From the NCBI GenBank assembly GCA_910576535.1, contig CAJTKK010000006.1, positions 97,967 through 161,966 on the forward strand: DNA of 64,000 nt. Reading direction: 5' to 3'. This DNA comes from an uncultured Lachnospiraceae bacterium. GTDB taxonomy: Bacteria; Bacillota; Clostridia; Lachnospirales; Lachnospiraceae. How positions within the stretch are numbered: the first letter of the stretch is position 1; each line of letters opens with the position of its first letter. The translations under genes were made by a program, and so were the position numbers. This document shows positions 34,420-43,733 of this stretch, one piece after another. The notes beneath the pieces were generated by a model, which saw only the letters and a program-made list of their open reading frames with translations, was not told the DNA's origin and did no database searches.

Positions 34420-36300
34420 ATGGACTTAAAGAAAAAAGGAAATGGCATACATAAAAAAAGAGAAAAGGAGAAGGGGAAAAACATAAAAAAAATAGCCGTA
34501 ATTGCAATTGTCTGCTGCTGCGCCATATCGGGAGGAATTTTTGCGGCAAAGTCCGCCTTGGATAAAAAAAATGCAGCGATAGAGGCTGCAAGGATAGAAA
34601 AGGAAAGGGAAAGGCAGCAGAAGGAGGAAACCAAAAAAGAGGAAGAGGAAAGGGCGGCTTTAGAACAGGGGGATGAGGTCATTGGATACCCCATGGAATC
34701 CGGGAAGAATGTGTTTGAGTCGCTCAAAAAACGTCCTCCGTTTGTGGAACTTACGGAAGAAAACCGGGCAGATTATGTCAGCATCCATTCTTGCAAGATA
34801 GATGGGGAAACGAGCCGGATCCTGCTGGAGGCCTCGGCAGAAGGAATTCCGGTCAGCGATGACAAATATTATTATCTGTTTGCCCTAAGATCCTATGATA
34901 CAGGGATTAAGGACGACAAACAGTATATGCAGCAGATTTATAAGGACGAAAAAATACAGTTCCAGATAGCAAGACATTTTACCGGCACAGAAAGCGGGAT
35001 ATTCCGCAAATTTGTGGTGGCGGTGAAAAAGGATGGCCAATATGTGCCGGTGAGCAGCCCGCATTATATTACCAATCTGGATGACGTATCCAAATACAAA
35101 TCCAACGGGGATAAACCTGTCACGAAAAAAGGCCTTCTGATTGATCCCAACAAGCTGCGGACATCGGAGCTGGATGATTTAGGGGTAAAACATGCGGCGT
35201 ACAATATTCCGGTATCGCGTATATTAGGGCAGTCTACCGGTGATATTTATCCTACGGTTTATTATACTTATAATGGGAAAAGTTATGCTTTCAATGGACA
35301 AGTTATGTCGGAATATGATTTGGTATTCCGTACGCTTACCTCTAAAGGGATTGAAATTACAGCAATTATTTTAAATGATATTGCCTCTGCTTACCCGCAA
35401 ATGATACATCCCCTGGCCCGTCGGGGGATCGGGAGCGCACCTTATTATGCATTCAATGCCAGCGATGCGGACGGGGAGGAATATCTGGCGGCAGTAGGGG
35501 CTTTTCTGGCGGAAAGATATTCCGGCACGGTAAATGGCAGGGGAATGGTTGCGAACTGGGTAATCGGCAATGAGATCAATGCCAGAAAAGAATGGAACTA
35601 TATGGAGCATGTGAGCCTGGAAACTTATGTAAAAGAATATGCCAGGGCATTTAGGGTCTTTTATAATGCGATAAAAAGCATAAACAGTGCGTGCAGCGTA
35701 TATATTTCCCTGGATCAGCAATGGGACAGGAATAATCCGGCATCCGGGAACTATGATGCAAGGGATATTTTGGATGAATTTAACCGGCAGATAAAAGAAG
35801 AAGGGAATATTGACTGGGGGCTTGCGATTCATCCGTATAATGTGCCGCTGACAACGCCTTATATATGGAACCCGTCCAGATATGTGAAAGATTCCCCGGA
35901 TACTCCAATGATTACTATGGCTAATATTGAGGTAGTAACGGATTATATGGAAAAGGAAGAATTCCTGACAGAAGAAGGGGAAGTCCGTTCCATTATCTTA
36001 AGCGAATTAGGATATACATCCACGAATGGAGAAGATGTGCAGGCTGCTGCCATTGCATATGCATATAAAAAAGCGGAAGCAAACCCGCATATTGATTCCG
36101 TTTTATTTTCCAGGCAGACGGATGCGGCAGAGGAAATTGCCCAAGGGCTTGCGCTTGGCATTAACCATGCAGACGGATCCCCTAAATATGCATATAATGT
36201 ATACAAATATATGGACACCGAGCAGGGGGAAACCTATACTGATTTTGCCAAACGTGTGATAGGCATTTCCGACTGGAGCCAGATTTCCAAAAAACGTTAA
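34420..36300 (+). CDS. DUF5722 secreted glycoside hydrolase-like protein
   Basis: A 626-residue protein. A basic N-terminus and one membrane anchor (about 27-47) are followed by a charged coiled linker rich in Lys/Glu (about 48-78) and a large extracellular domain. The part from about 270 onward (YAFNASDADGEEYLAAVGAF, WVIGNEINARKEWNYM, WGLAIHPYNVPL, ILSELGYTSTNGED) has the TIM-barrel look of family 5-type hydrolases, with candidate catalytic Glu in GNEIN and LSELG. This is the DUF5722 family. The substrate is probably a glycan. It starts immediately after rarA and overlaps the convergent DUF4364 gene by 4 bp. Confidence 0.8.
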   Translation: MDLKKKGNGIHKKREKEKGKNIKKIAVIAIVCCCAISGGIFAAKSALDKKNAAIEAARIEKERERQQKEETKKEEEERAALEQGDEVIGYPMESGKNVFESLKKRPPFVELTEENRADYVSIHSCKIDGETSRILLEASAEGIPVSDDKYYYLFALRSYDTGIKDDKQYMQQIYKDEKIQFQIARHFTGTESGIFRKFVVAVKKDGQYVPVSSPHYITNLDDVSKYKSNGDKPVTKKGLLIDPNKLRTSELDDLGVKHAAYNIPVSRILGQSTGDIYPTVYYTYNGKSYAFNGQVMSEYDLVFRTLTSKGIEITAIILNDIASAYPQMIHPLARRGIGSAPYYAFNASDADGEEYLAAVGAFLAERYSGTVNGRGMVANWVIGNEINARKEWNYMEHVSLETYVKEYARAFRVFYNAIKSINSACSVYISLDQQWDRNNPASGNYDARDILDEFNRQIKEEGNIDWGLAIHPYNVPLTTPYIWNPSRYVKDSPDTPMITMANIEVVTDYMEKEEFLTEEGEVRSIILSELGYTSTNGEDVQAAAIAYAYKKAEANPHIDSVLFSRQTDAAEEIAQGLALGINHADGSPKYAYNVYKYMDTEQGETYTDFAKRVIGISDWSQISKKR

Positions 36301-36812
36301 AACAATTGTTCCGTCAGAAATTGATAAACAACTTGATTTTTCCGCTGCCAGTTATCACAGATAGCGGCAGCGGATGCTTCTGTGGGTACAGAAAGCGTCA
36401 GTTCCACTAATTTTACATCTTTTTCCCAGGCAATCAGATGGGCATTATATTCTCCTGCAGTGGATTTATAATATTCTGAAGAAATAGAAACCTCATCTTT
36501 CAGATGCATTTCATTTTCTTTCAGATAAGCGCATATTTCTTCTTTTATCGTAAGGCTGATCCGGTTTTCAAAAAAAGATAAGGTGTTTTTTCCCTCCGGA
36601 GTAATCAGCAGATGGGTCCGGTTACCGATGGTACGGGCAGTCATCAGCCCTGCGCCGGTAAGTTCAAAAATGGCCTGCTGCAAAGTGAGAAAATTCGTAT
36701 ATTCTTTTTCTAAAATGAAATCCCCGATTTGTGCGCTGGTAAGGGGGAAATCCACCCGGTTCAGCATATAAAGGACGATCAGTTTATAAAGAGTCAAAGG
36801 TTCCTGGGTCAT
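36297..36812 (-). CDS. DUF4364 protein (PadR-like winged helix)
   Basis: A 171-residue protein beginning MTQEPLTLYKLIVLYMLNRV. ATG 36812 follows GGAAAGGA by 10 nt and is preferred to the upstream in-frame start at 36851. An N-terminal winged helix (LTSAQIGDFILEKEYTNFLT, LLITPEGKNTLSFFE) is followed by an alpha/beta C-terminus, as in the DUF4364 family of clostridia. It is a likely DNA-binding regulator without a known target. Its start lies inside the 3' end of the radical SAM gene (29-bp overlap), so the two form an operon. Confidence 0.85.
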   Translation of the reverse strand: MTQEPLTLYKLIVLYMLNRVDFPLTSAQIGDFILEKEYTNFLTLQQAIFELTGAGLMTARTIGNRTHLLITPEGKNTLSFFENRISLTIKEEICAYLKENEMHLKDEVSISSEYYKSTAGEYNAHLIAWEKDVKLVELTLSVPTEASAAAICDNWQRKNQVVYQFLTEQLF

Positions 36813-37824
36813 AAGAGGTTGTTCCTTTCCAGTATTTTCCCTGATAAGCATTTTCCGTTTTCATACGGTGATGAAGAGCATTTAGAACCTTCTTTTTATC
36901 ACCGCTCCATAAAGGGGCTATCAACAGGTTTTTTGGTCCGTCGCCGGTTACGCGGTGGATTACAGTATCCGGCGTAAGATGGCAGATACAAAGGATGAGA
37001 ATTTCCAGATAGCTGTCCATGGATAAAGCTGAGAATAACCCGTTTTTGTAATCTATAGCCAGATCAGTGCCTTTTAATATATGAAGGAGATGGAGTTTAA
37101 TGCCGGAAATAGGGAGCGTGTTCAAATATTGGACTGTCTGCAGCATCATTGCCCCGCTTTCCCCGGGAAGCCCAAGAATGACATGCGGGATTACCGGTAT
37201 GCCGCGCAAGGACAATTGCTTCACGGCATGGGAAAAGCAGTCCAGGGAATAGCCCCGCCGGATATAATGCGCCGTGTCCTCATGGATGGTCTGAAGCCCT
37301 AGCTCAACCCAGATAAATTTATTGGGATAGCTTTCCCTAAGTTCTGCCAAAAGGAAGAGAACTTCTTCCGGCAGGCAGTCCGGCCGGGTGGCAATGGAAA
37401 TCCCCGCAACGAAAGGCGATTCCAAAGCCTTCCGGTATAACCGGTTTAAATAGGGCAGGGGGGCATAGGTGCATGTATATGCCTGAAAATAGGCGATATA
37501 TGGCTCTTCTTTTTGTATGGAAGAAAAAGGCAGGGAAAAATCGCCGCTGCCGGCTCCGCTGCAAAAGATACAGCCGCGGGTATCAAGCGTGCCGTCTCTG
37601 TTAGGGCAGGTGAAACCGCCGTCAATGGCTATTTTTTTTAATTTTTTTCCATACGTGTTCTTTAAATAGGCATCCAAGGAATAGTAACGTTTCCCATGCC
37701 ATTTTTCCAAGTTTTTTCCAGCATTGTTTGGCGCTGTATCTTTTTGAAAGGAATTCTGTCTGCCGGTTATTTCCATGTTAGCGCTACCTGTCTGTGGACG
37801 TTTGACTGTTGTTCCCGTATACAA
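36784..37824 (-). CDS. Radical SAM protein, TIGR01212/YhcC family
   Basis: A 346-residue protein. The family signature YYSLDAYLKNTYGKKLKKI leads into the iron-sulfur motif CPNRDGTLDTRGCIFC (three cysteines in the extended spacing of this family), followed by a radical SAM barrel (WVELGLQTIHEDTA, HVILGLPGE) and a C-terminal ARHRMKTENAYQG-like end. Members bind 4Fe-4S and S-adenosylmethionine; the reaction is unknown. The true start is uncertain: TTG 37824 is the longest option, and Met 17 (37776) is nearer the usual family length. Upstream gene of DUF4364. Confidence 0.9.
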   Translation of the reverse strand: MYTGTTVKRPQTGSANMEITGRQNSFQKDTAPNNAGKNLEKWHGKRYYSLDAYLKNTYGKKLKKIAIDGGFTCPNRDGTLDTRGCIFCSGAGSGDFSLPFSSIQKEEPYIAYFQAYTCTYAPLPYLNRLYRKALESPFVAGISIATRPDCLPEEVLFLLAELRESYPNKFIWVELGLQTIHEDTAHYIRRGYSLDCFSHAVKQLSLRGIPVIPHVILGLPGESGAMMLQTVQYLNTLPISGIKLHLLHILKGTDLAIDYKNGLFSALSMDSYLEILILCICHLTPDTVIHRVTGDGPKNLLIAPLWSGDKKKVLNALHHRMKTENAYQGKYWKGTTSYDPGTFDSL

Positions 37825-37839
37825 CGGACCGGGATGGGA

Positions 37840-38988
37840 TCATGTATGGGACTTGACTGCCTGGGCTACCGCCTCTGCAACCTTAGGGTGAAAGGCTTCC
37901 GGCATAATGTTATTTTCATTCAGTTCATCGTCTGGGACAAGCCCTGCGATGGCATAGGCAGCCGCAAGCTTCATTTCTTCCGTAATCTGTGCGGCGCGGC
38001 TTTCCAAAGCGCCTTTGAATATACCTGGAAAAGCCACTACATTGTTGATCTGGTTAGGAAAATCGCTGCGCCCTGTCCCTACTACTTTCGCTCCGGCCTC
38101 TTTGGCAAGATCCGGCATAATTTCCGGCACCGGGTTCGCCATGGCAAAAAGGATAGCATCCTGGTTCATAGAAGCCACCATTTCTTTGGTAACAATACCT
38201 GGTGCGGACACTCCTATAAAAATATCGGCATTTTTTAAAGCATCGGCCAAGGAACCGGTTTCGTTATTGGGGTTTGTAACCTGCGCCATTTTTTCCTGCA
38301 TCCAGTTTAGCCCTGCCGTCTGCCTGGAAATGATTCCTGCTTTATCGCACATAATGATATTGGACAGGCCGTAAGTGAGAAGCAGCTTCGTAATGGCTAT
38401 GCCTGCGCTGCCTGCCCCGTTTACAACGGTCTTGCAGTTTTTTTTGTCTTTTCCGGTTACCTTTAAGGCATTGATGATTCCGGCTAAGACGACGATGGCA
38501 GTGCCGTGCTGGTCATCGTGGAAGACCGGAATATCCAATATTTCTTTTAAACGCTCTTCGATTTCAAAACAGCGCGGTGCGCTGATATCCTCTAAATTAA
38601 TGCCGCCGAAACCGGGGGCAAGGTATGTAACTGTCCGGATGATTTCTTCCGTATCCTGGGTGGCGAGACAGATAGGCACTGCGTTTACGCCTCCGAACTC
38701 TTTAAAGAGCACTGCTTTCCCTTCCATAACCGGCATAGCGGCATAAGGGCCGATATTGCCTAAGCCGAGAACTGCGCTGCCATCGGAAACGACGGCTACG
38801 GTATTGGCTTTCATTGTATAAGTATAGGCTTCTTCCCTGTTTCCGGCAATGGCTTTGCACGGCTCAGCGACGCCGGGCGTATAAGCATAAGAAAGATCCT
38901 CCCGGGATTTGACGGGGGCTTTGGATACCGTTTCCAGTTTACCGTTCCATTGTTTATGAAGCTCCAGGGCTTTTTCGTTTGTGGTCAT
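37840..38988 (-). CDS. NAD(P)-dependent malic enzyme
   Basis: A 382-residue short-type malic enzyme that decarboxylates malate to pyruvate and CO2 with reduction of NAD or NADP. The sequence shows SYAYTPGVAEPCKAI (catalytic Tyr), GLGNIGPYAAMPVMEGKA, the metal site FGGINLEDISAPRCFEIE with VFHDDQHGTA, the nucleotide-binding VVNGAGSAGIAI, and FAMANPVPEI. Length is normal for the bacterial enzyme without a phosphotransacetylase tail. It ends 15 bp before the radical SAM start region and could be co-transcribed with it. Upstream (38989-39485) is a long gap shared with divergent rho. Confidence 0.95.
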   Translation of the reverse strand: MTTNEKALELHKQWNGKLETVSKAPVKSREDLSYAYTPGVAEPCKAIAGNREEAYTYTMKANTVAVVSDGSAVLGLGNIGPYAAMPVMEGKAVLFKEFGGVNAVPICLATQDTEEIIRTVTYLAPGFGGINLEDISAPRCFEIEERLKEILDIPVFHDDQHGTAIVVLAGIINALKVTGKDKKNCKTVVNGAGSAGIAITKLLLTYGLSNIIMCDKAGIISRQTAGLNWMQEKMAQVTNPNNETGSLADALKNADIFIGVSAPGIVTKEMVASMNQDAILFAMANPVPEIMPDLAKEAGAKVVGTGRSDFPNQINNVVAFPGIFKGALESRAAQITEEMKLAAAYAIAGLVPDDELNENNIMPEAFHPKVAEAVAQAVKSHT

Positions 38989-39485
38989 AATTTCTCCTCG
39001 CTTTTCTTTATGGTAGCCTTATTGTGATCCGGGGTTTGAAAAGCCTTATCCATAAGCGCCGTCTGTCAAGCCGTGAAAAAGCCTGGGCGGGGGATTTCTG
39101 GCTTTATATTGAAATATCATATAATATTTGGAATAGAATTGCAATCTGTTACTGTTGGAAAAAGAAACAAAAAAGGCTTCCTATTTTGGAAAACCTGTTG
39201 TATAATAGGTGGCAACAGAACGTGTTTATTTCCGCGGGCAGCGGTTCAAGGAGACATGCTTGCATGTATATATAGCTGCTGCTGCGAGGGTCAGATACCG
39301 GCATGTTTGTGATATGTCTGTCGCCGTGTCAATCCGGGACAGGGTATTTGATGAGCAATTCCATTTACATATCAGTTATAAAACCCCAATAACAAAAGAA
39401 ATAAGTTTAATATTTGTGGCGAGGCAAGGAGCCTGTCTGTCATAAGGGCATGCTGCTTGTCCGGCGGAAAAAAGCGGAGGAGTTT
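38989..39485. other. Long intergenic region between malic enzyme and rho
   Basis: About 500 bp without a convincing gene. It contains a TATAAT at 39201-39206 without a clear -35, and short self-complementary pieces (for example CATGC/GCATG near 39255). Probable rho promoter and leader; rho is autoregulated in several bacteria, and a long leader would suit that. I cannot define a specific RNA element. Confidence 0.35.
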
Positions 39486-41111
39486 ATGAGAGAAAAATAC
39501 GAGTCATTGGCGCTTGTGGATTTAAAAGGGATAGCAAAGGCAAGAGGAATAAAAGGGACGTCCGGGATGAAAAAAGCAGAGATAATAGAAGCGATGCTTT
39601 CAGAGGATGAGAAGGGGAAAAGTATTGCGGAAAACCCGGCAGCAGCAGAAAAGACAGGCAGGGGAAGGCGGCCTGTGATGAAAAATGCCCAGGAATTCAA
39701 AGGCGGGGCGGAAAACAGAAAAGTGAGAGGGGCTGCGGCACGGGAAAACACAAAAGCCGGGGAACAGCCTGAACCGGGTGCGGAACGCAGCCAGGAGGAA
39801 GGAAAACGCCAGGCGGAAGGCCGCGGGGAAGCGAAAGGAACCCATGAGAACAGAGGGGCAAATGAGGGGAAAAAGAACCAGAACGAAGGGCGTGTTTATG
39901 GGGAAAACCGTCAAGAGCCGCAGCCCCGCAGGGAAAGCAGGGCGGAAATGCCAAAAGAAGACGAAAAATACCCGGCAGATTTAGACAGCGGGATTACTGC
40001 ACATGGTATCCTGGAAGTGATGCCGGATGGTTATGGATTTATCCGGTGTGAAAATTATCTTCCCGGGGAAAATGATGTATATGTGGCGCCCAGCCAGATC
40101 CGGCGGTTTAATCTGAAAACGGGGGATATCCTGGAAGGGAATACGAGGATTAAGACACAAAGCGAGAAATTCAGCGCGTTATTGTATGTGAAAACAGTTA
40201 ATGGATATGCGCCGGAAGCAGCAATGCGCAGAGGTAATTTTGAAGATATGACGCCGGTTTTCCCGGATGAACGGCTGAACCTTGAAACACCGGGAGCATC
40301 AGTAGCAATGCGTATTATGGATCTGATAAGCCCGGTAGGGAAAGGGCAGAGGGGGATGATTGTATCCCAGCCCAAAGCAGGGAAGACTACATTGTTAAAA
40401 GAAGTGGCGAAATCAATTAAGAGAAATTCGCCGGAAGTCCACTTAATCATTTTACTGATTGATGAACGTCCGGAAGAAGTGACGGATATTAAAGAAGCGA
40501 TTGAAGGCCCCAATGTGGAAGTGATTTATTCTACTTTTGATGAACTGCCGGAACATCATAAACGTGTATCCGAGATGGTGATTGAGCGGGCGAAGCGTCT
40601 TGTGGAACACAAAAAGGATGTTATGATATTGTTAGACAGCATTACCCGTCTGACAAGGGCATATAACCTTACTGTCCCGCCCAGCGGAAGAACACTGTCA
40701 GGCGGTCTTGACCCTGCGGCTTTACATATGCCGAAGCGTTTCTTTGGCGCAGCCAGAAATATGCGGGGCGGGGGAAGCCTTACGATTCTGGCGACCGCTT
40801 TGGTGGAGACAGGGAGCAAGATGGATGATGTTGTTTACGAAGAATTTAAGGGGACGGGAAATATGGAACTGGTTCTTGACCGCAAGCTTTCGGAACGGAG
40901 GGTATTCCCGGCGATTGATATTCCCAAGTCCAGTACAAGAAGGGAAGATTTACTGCTTTCGGCGGAGGAACAGGAAGCGATTAATATTATGCGGAAGGCA
41001 TTGAACGGGCTGAAGCCGGAGGAAGCCGTAGACAGGATACTGGATATGTTTTCAAAGACAAGGAATAATATGGAATTTGTTCAAATTGTAAAAAAAATGA
41101 AGTTCTTATAA
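39486..41111 (+). CDS. rho: Transcription termination factor Rho
   Basis: A 541-residue hexameric RNA helicase. ATG 39486 is chosen because CGGAGGAG lies just upstream; the in-frame start at 39414 has none. The N-terminal Rho_N helix-extension-helix (LALVDLKGIAKARGIKGTSGMKK) is followed by a charged, low-complexity insertion (about 45-165, Glu/Lys/Arg/Gln-rich), then the CSD-like RNA-binding domain (DGYGFIRCENYLPGENDVYV) and the ATPase core with Walker A QPKAGKTTL, Walker B VMILLDSITRL, the Q-loop and R-loop region, and the end IVKKMKFL. The insertion makes it about 120 residues longer than E. coli Rho, as in many clostridia and actinobacteria. Confidence 0.96.
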   Translation: MREKYESLALVDLKGIAKARGIKGTSGMKKAEIIEAMLSEDEKGKSIAENPAAAEKTGRGRRPVMKNAQEFKGGAENRKVRGAAARENTKAGEQPEPGAERSQEEGKRQAEGRGEAKGTHENRGANEGKKNQNEGRVYGENRQEPQPRRESRAEMPKEDEKYPADLDSGITAHGILEVMPDGYGFIRCENYLPGENDVYVAPSQIRRFNLKTGDILEGNTRIKTQSEKFSALLYVKTVNGYAPEAAMRRGNFEDMTPVFPDERLNLETPGASVAMRIMDLISPVGKGQRGMIVSQPKAGKTTLLKEVAKSIKRNSPEVHLIILLIDERPEEVTDIKEAIEGPNVEVIYSTFDELPEHHKRVSEMVIERAKRLVEHKKDVMILLDSITRLTRAYNLTVPPSGRTLSGGLDPAALHMPKRFFGAARNMRGGGSLTILATALVETGSKMDDVVYEEFKGTGNMELVLDRKLSERRVFPAIDIPKSSTRREDLLLSAEEQEAINIMRKALNGLKPEEAVDRILDMFSKTRNNMEFVQIVKKMKFL

Positions 41112-41129
41112 AGTTCATATAGAAAATAC

Positions 41130-41158
41130 TTGCATGGCCGGATAAGCTGTGATATACT
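41130..41158 (+). promoter_or_regulatory. Promoter of rpmE
   Basis: TTGCAT (41130-41135), a 17-bp spacer and TATACT (41153-41158). The start near 41165 gives a leader of about 125 nt before the L31 start codon. Confidence 0.65.
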
Positions 41159-41289
41159 AAAAAAGCTGTTTGGTTATTATAAAAGACTTTCAGGGTCAGA
41201 TATAGGCAGCTTGCAGCGGAGTATTGGCATGGATGACTATGCGGCCAAGGTAGCGCATGATAAATGTTTACTATAGAGAGGTGAAAAAA

Positions 41290-41496
41290 ATGAAAGAAGG
41301 AATCCATCCTAAGTATTATCAGGCAACAGTAACTTGCAACTGCGGTAACACATTTGTAACAGGTTCTACAAAACCGGAGATTCATGTTGAAGTTTGTTCT
41401 AAATGCCATTCGTTCTATACCGGGCAGCAGAAGACGGTAAGGGCTGACGGACGTATTGACAAGTTCAACAGGAAATACGGCGTTGGGCAGAAATAA
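41290..41496 (+). CDS. rpmE: 50S ribosomal protein L31
   Basis: A 68-residue ribosomal protein. ATG 41290 follows GAGAGGTG by about 8 nt; the in-frame ATG at 41257 would add an atypical tail. The body MKEGIHPKYYQATVTCNCGN and VEVCSKCHSFYTG matches L31, with the cysteines of the zinc-binding (C+) form. It follows rho, a common order in Firmicutes. Confidence 0.96.
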   Translation: MKEGIHPKYYQATVTCNCGNTFVTGSTKPEIHVEVCSKCHSFYTGQQKTVRADGRIDKFNRKYGVGQK

Positions 41497-41578
41497 ATCT
41501 GCAAAGGATAAATTTGCTGTACAAGTCAGGATTTGTGCAGTGAGGATGGTTATGAATGTAAGAGGAAAGCTTACTGAA

Positions 41579-41609
41579 AAAGGTTGAGGTGCATATCTCA
41601 ACCTTATTT
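41579..41609 (+). terminator. Terminator after rpmE
   Basis: AAGGTTGAG and CTCAACCTT form a 9-bp stem with an 8-nt loop, followed by TTATTT-type A/T-rich sequence. The tail is a weak T run, so termination may be partial. Confidence 0.6.
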
Positions 41610-41665
41610 AAATACAGAATATTGGCGATATATAATAGCAATCGGTTAATGAGGACTGGAATGTG

Positions 41666-42673
41666 ATGAAGAAGGACAAAGGCGGGCGTTATTCCGGCAT
41701 CGGCGGACAGGCGGTGCTGGAAGGCGTAATGATGAAAAATAAAGAACAGTATGCTGTGGCCGTGCGTAAGCCGGATGGTGAAATTGATGTGGAAGTGGAT
41801 ATATATAAAGGGATTATGGACGGGAGCGGGCTGAAAAAAGCCCCTTTTATCCGTGGCGTTTTTAATTTCCTTGATTCCATGATACTGGGTATGAGAACCC
41901 TGAATCATTCCGTTTCTTTTTATGAAGAGGAAGGGGCGGAAGAAACGGCGGTAGACAAAATTTTTCATAAAATTTTTAAGGAAAAAGCAGAAAATGTTAT
42001 GCTTGGCATTGTAACCGTTTTTTCTGTTGTGCTTGCGGTGGCTGTTTTTATAGCGCTTCCGTATTATATTGCTTCTTTATTTGAAGCGTATATCCGTAAT
42101 GCATCCGTAATGGCGGTAATAGAGGGGCTGATGCGGATTCTTATCTTCGTAGGGTATATTGTGGCAATTACGATGATGAAAGATATTAAACGTCTTTACC
42201 AATACCATGGGGCAGAGCATAAATGCATCAACTGCATTGAAAAAGGGCGGCCGTTGACAGTTCATAATGTGATGCGCAGTTCAAGGCTTCATAAAAGATG
42301 CGGGACCAGTTTTATGTTTTTCGTAGTATTTGTCAGCATTATTGTATTTTTCTTTATCCGGACGCAGCAGCCGGCATTGCGTATTCTCCTTAGGATTGCG
42401 CTGATTCCGGTTATTGCAGGGATTTCTTATGAAATTATCCGTCTGGCAGGCAGGAGCGACCATATTCTGGTGCGGATTCTTTCCGCTCCGGGTATGCTGC
42501 TGCAAAGGCTGACTACGAAAGAACCGGATGAGGAAATGATTCAGGTGGCGATGGCTTCCGTAGAGGCGGTTTTTGACTGGAAAGCCTATCTGAAAGACAC
42601 TTTTGGATATGAGATCGACGATTCCTGGCTGGTGGATCAGGCGCCGGAGGAGGGCGAAGAGGACGGCATTTAG
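41666..42673 (+). CDS. DUF1385 membrane protein (YqhQ family)
   Basis: A protein of about 335 residues beginning YSGIGGQAVLEGVMMKNKEQYAVAVR, the hallmark of DUF1385. Several membrane helices follow (about 115-140, 150-175, 215-245) and conserved QYHGAEHKCINCIEKGRPLT and RLHKRCGTSF. GTG 41663 or ATG 41666 is the start, behind GAGGA. In clostridia this gene regularly precedes prmC and prfA, as here. The family's biochemical role is unknown; the conserved His/Cys region suggests metal binding. Confidence 0.92.
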   Translation: MKKDKGGRYSGIGGQAVLEGVMMKNKEQYAVAVRKPDGEIDVEVDIYKGIMDGSGLKKAPFIRGVFNFLDSMILGMRTLNHSVSFYEEEGAEETAVDKIFHKIFKEKAENVMLGIVTVFSVVLAVAVFIALPYYIASLFEAYIRNASVMAVIEGLMRILIFVGYIVAITMMKDIKRLYQYHGAEHKCINCIEKGRPLTVHNVMRSSRLHKRCGTSFMFFVVFVSIIVFFFIRTQQPALRILLRIALIPVIAGISYEIIRLAGRSDHILVRILSAPGMLLQRLTTKEPDEEMIQVAMASVEAVFDWKAYLKDTFGYEIDDSWLVDQAPEEGEEDGI

Positions 42674-42852
42674 CTTGTGCAATGCCCGGGAATGGACTGG
42701 GCAGAATGGGATGGCATTGATAAAACAGGCATAAGGTTACCGTATGCCGGAGAACCGGAAAAGAGCGGAAAGTTTTAAAAATATCCCGGAATAAAAAGCC
42801 GCTGTAAAAACAGAAAACAGATTTGCAAAAAACAGAATAAAGAGAATGCATT

Positions 42853-43731
42853 ATGAAATATGAAGAAGTATATCATTATGGCGTTCATGAGCTTGCAGAA
42901 GCCGGCATCGGGGAAAATGAGCTGGATGCCAGGCTGCTGTTAGAGTATGTCTGTCATACGGGCAGGAATGACCTGCTTGCCCATGGGGACCGTGAAGTGC
43001 CGGAAGAAGAGAAAAACATATATTTTGATTTAATAGAAAAAAGAAAAACCCATAGGCCGCTGCAATATATTATGGGCAGACAGGAATTTATGGGACTGGT
43101 TTTTAAAGTGAATGAGCATGTATTGATCCCGAGGCAGGATACGGAAATTTTGGTGGAAGAGGCGCTGCGCCATCTTCATGACGGGATGGAGATACTGGAT
43201 ATGTGTACCGGGTCAGGGTGTATCCTTTTAAGCCTGCTGCATTATTCCAATGGCTGCATAGGGGTAGGGGCGGATATCTCGGGAAAAGCCCTGGCGGTGG
43301 CAGAAGAAAATGCAAAAAGGCTAAAAGGGCGGGAAGAAAAAGAAAAGGGGAAGTTCCGCTGCCGTTTTGTACAAAGCGATTTATTTGAAAAGGTAGAAGG
43401 AACGTACGATATGATTGTTTCCAACCCGCCTTATATTCCAACGGAAGTTATTTCCGGCTTAATGGAGGAAGTAAGGGATTATGAACCGGTGGAAGCTTTG
43501 GACGGGAAAGAGGACGGGCTATTCTTTTACCGGGAAATTGCTTCCCATGCGCTGGCATTTCTGAAGGGCGGGGGCTATCTTTTTTTTGAAATAGGATATG
43601 ACCAGGCAAAAGCGGTAGGGAAGATTATGGAAGAGGCCGGATATCAGGGTATTACAGCCGTTAAGGACTATGCCGGGCTGGATCGGGTTGTGTATGGATG
43701 GAAATCCGCCAAAAGCGGTAGAAAGGAATAG
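42853..43731 (+). CDS. prmC: Peptide chain release factor N5-glutamine methyltransferase PrmC
   Basis: A 292-residue SAM-dependent methyltransferase that modifies the Gln of the GGQ motif in release factors. An N-terminal helical domain (LLEYVCHTGRNDLLAHGDREV) is followed by PRQDTEILVEEAL, the SAM-binding ILDMCTGSGCILLSLL and the substrate-binding IVSNPPYIPTE. It lies 2 bp before its substrate gene prfA. Full length. Confidence 0.96.
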   Translation: MKYEEVYHYGVHELAEAGIGENELDARLLLEYVCHTGRNDLLAHGDREVPEEEKNIYFDLIEKRKTHRPLQYIMGRQEFMGLVFKVNEHVLIPRQDTEILVEEALRHLHDGMEILDMCTGSGCILLSLLHYSNGCIGVGADISGKALAVAEENAKRLKGREEKEKGKFRCRFVQSDLFEKVEGTYDMIVSNPPYIPTEVISGLMEEVRDYEPVEALDGKEDGLFFYREIASHALAFLKGGGYLFFEIGYDQAKAVGKIMEEAGYQGITAVKDYAGLDRVVYGWKSAKSGRKE

Positions 43732-43733
43732 GG

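Noticed and set aside
39024..39445. Several overlapping short frames upstream of rho
   Set aside because: They overlap each other in different frames, lack ribosome binding sites and look like chance frames in the rho leader.
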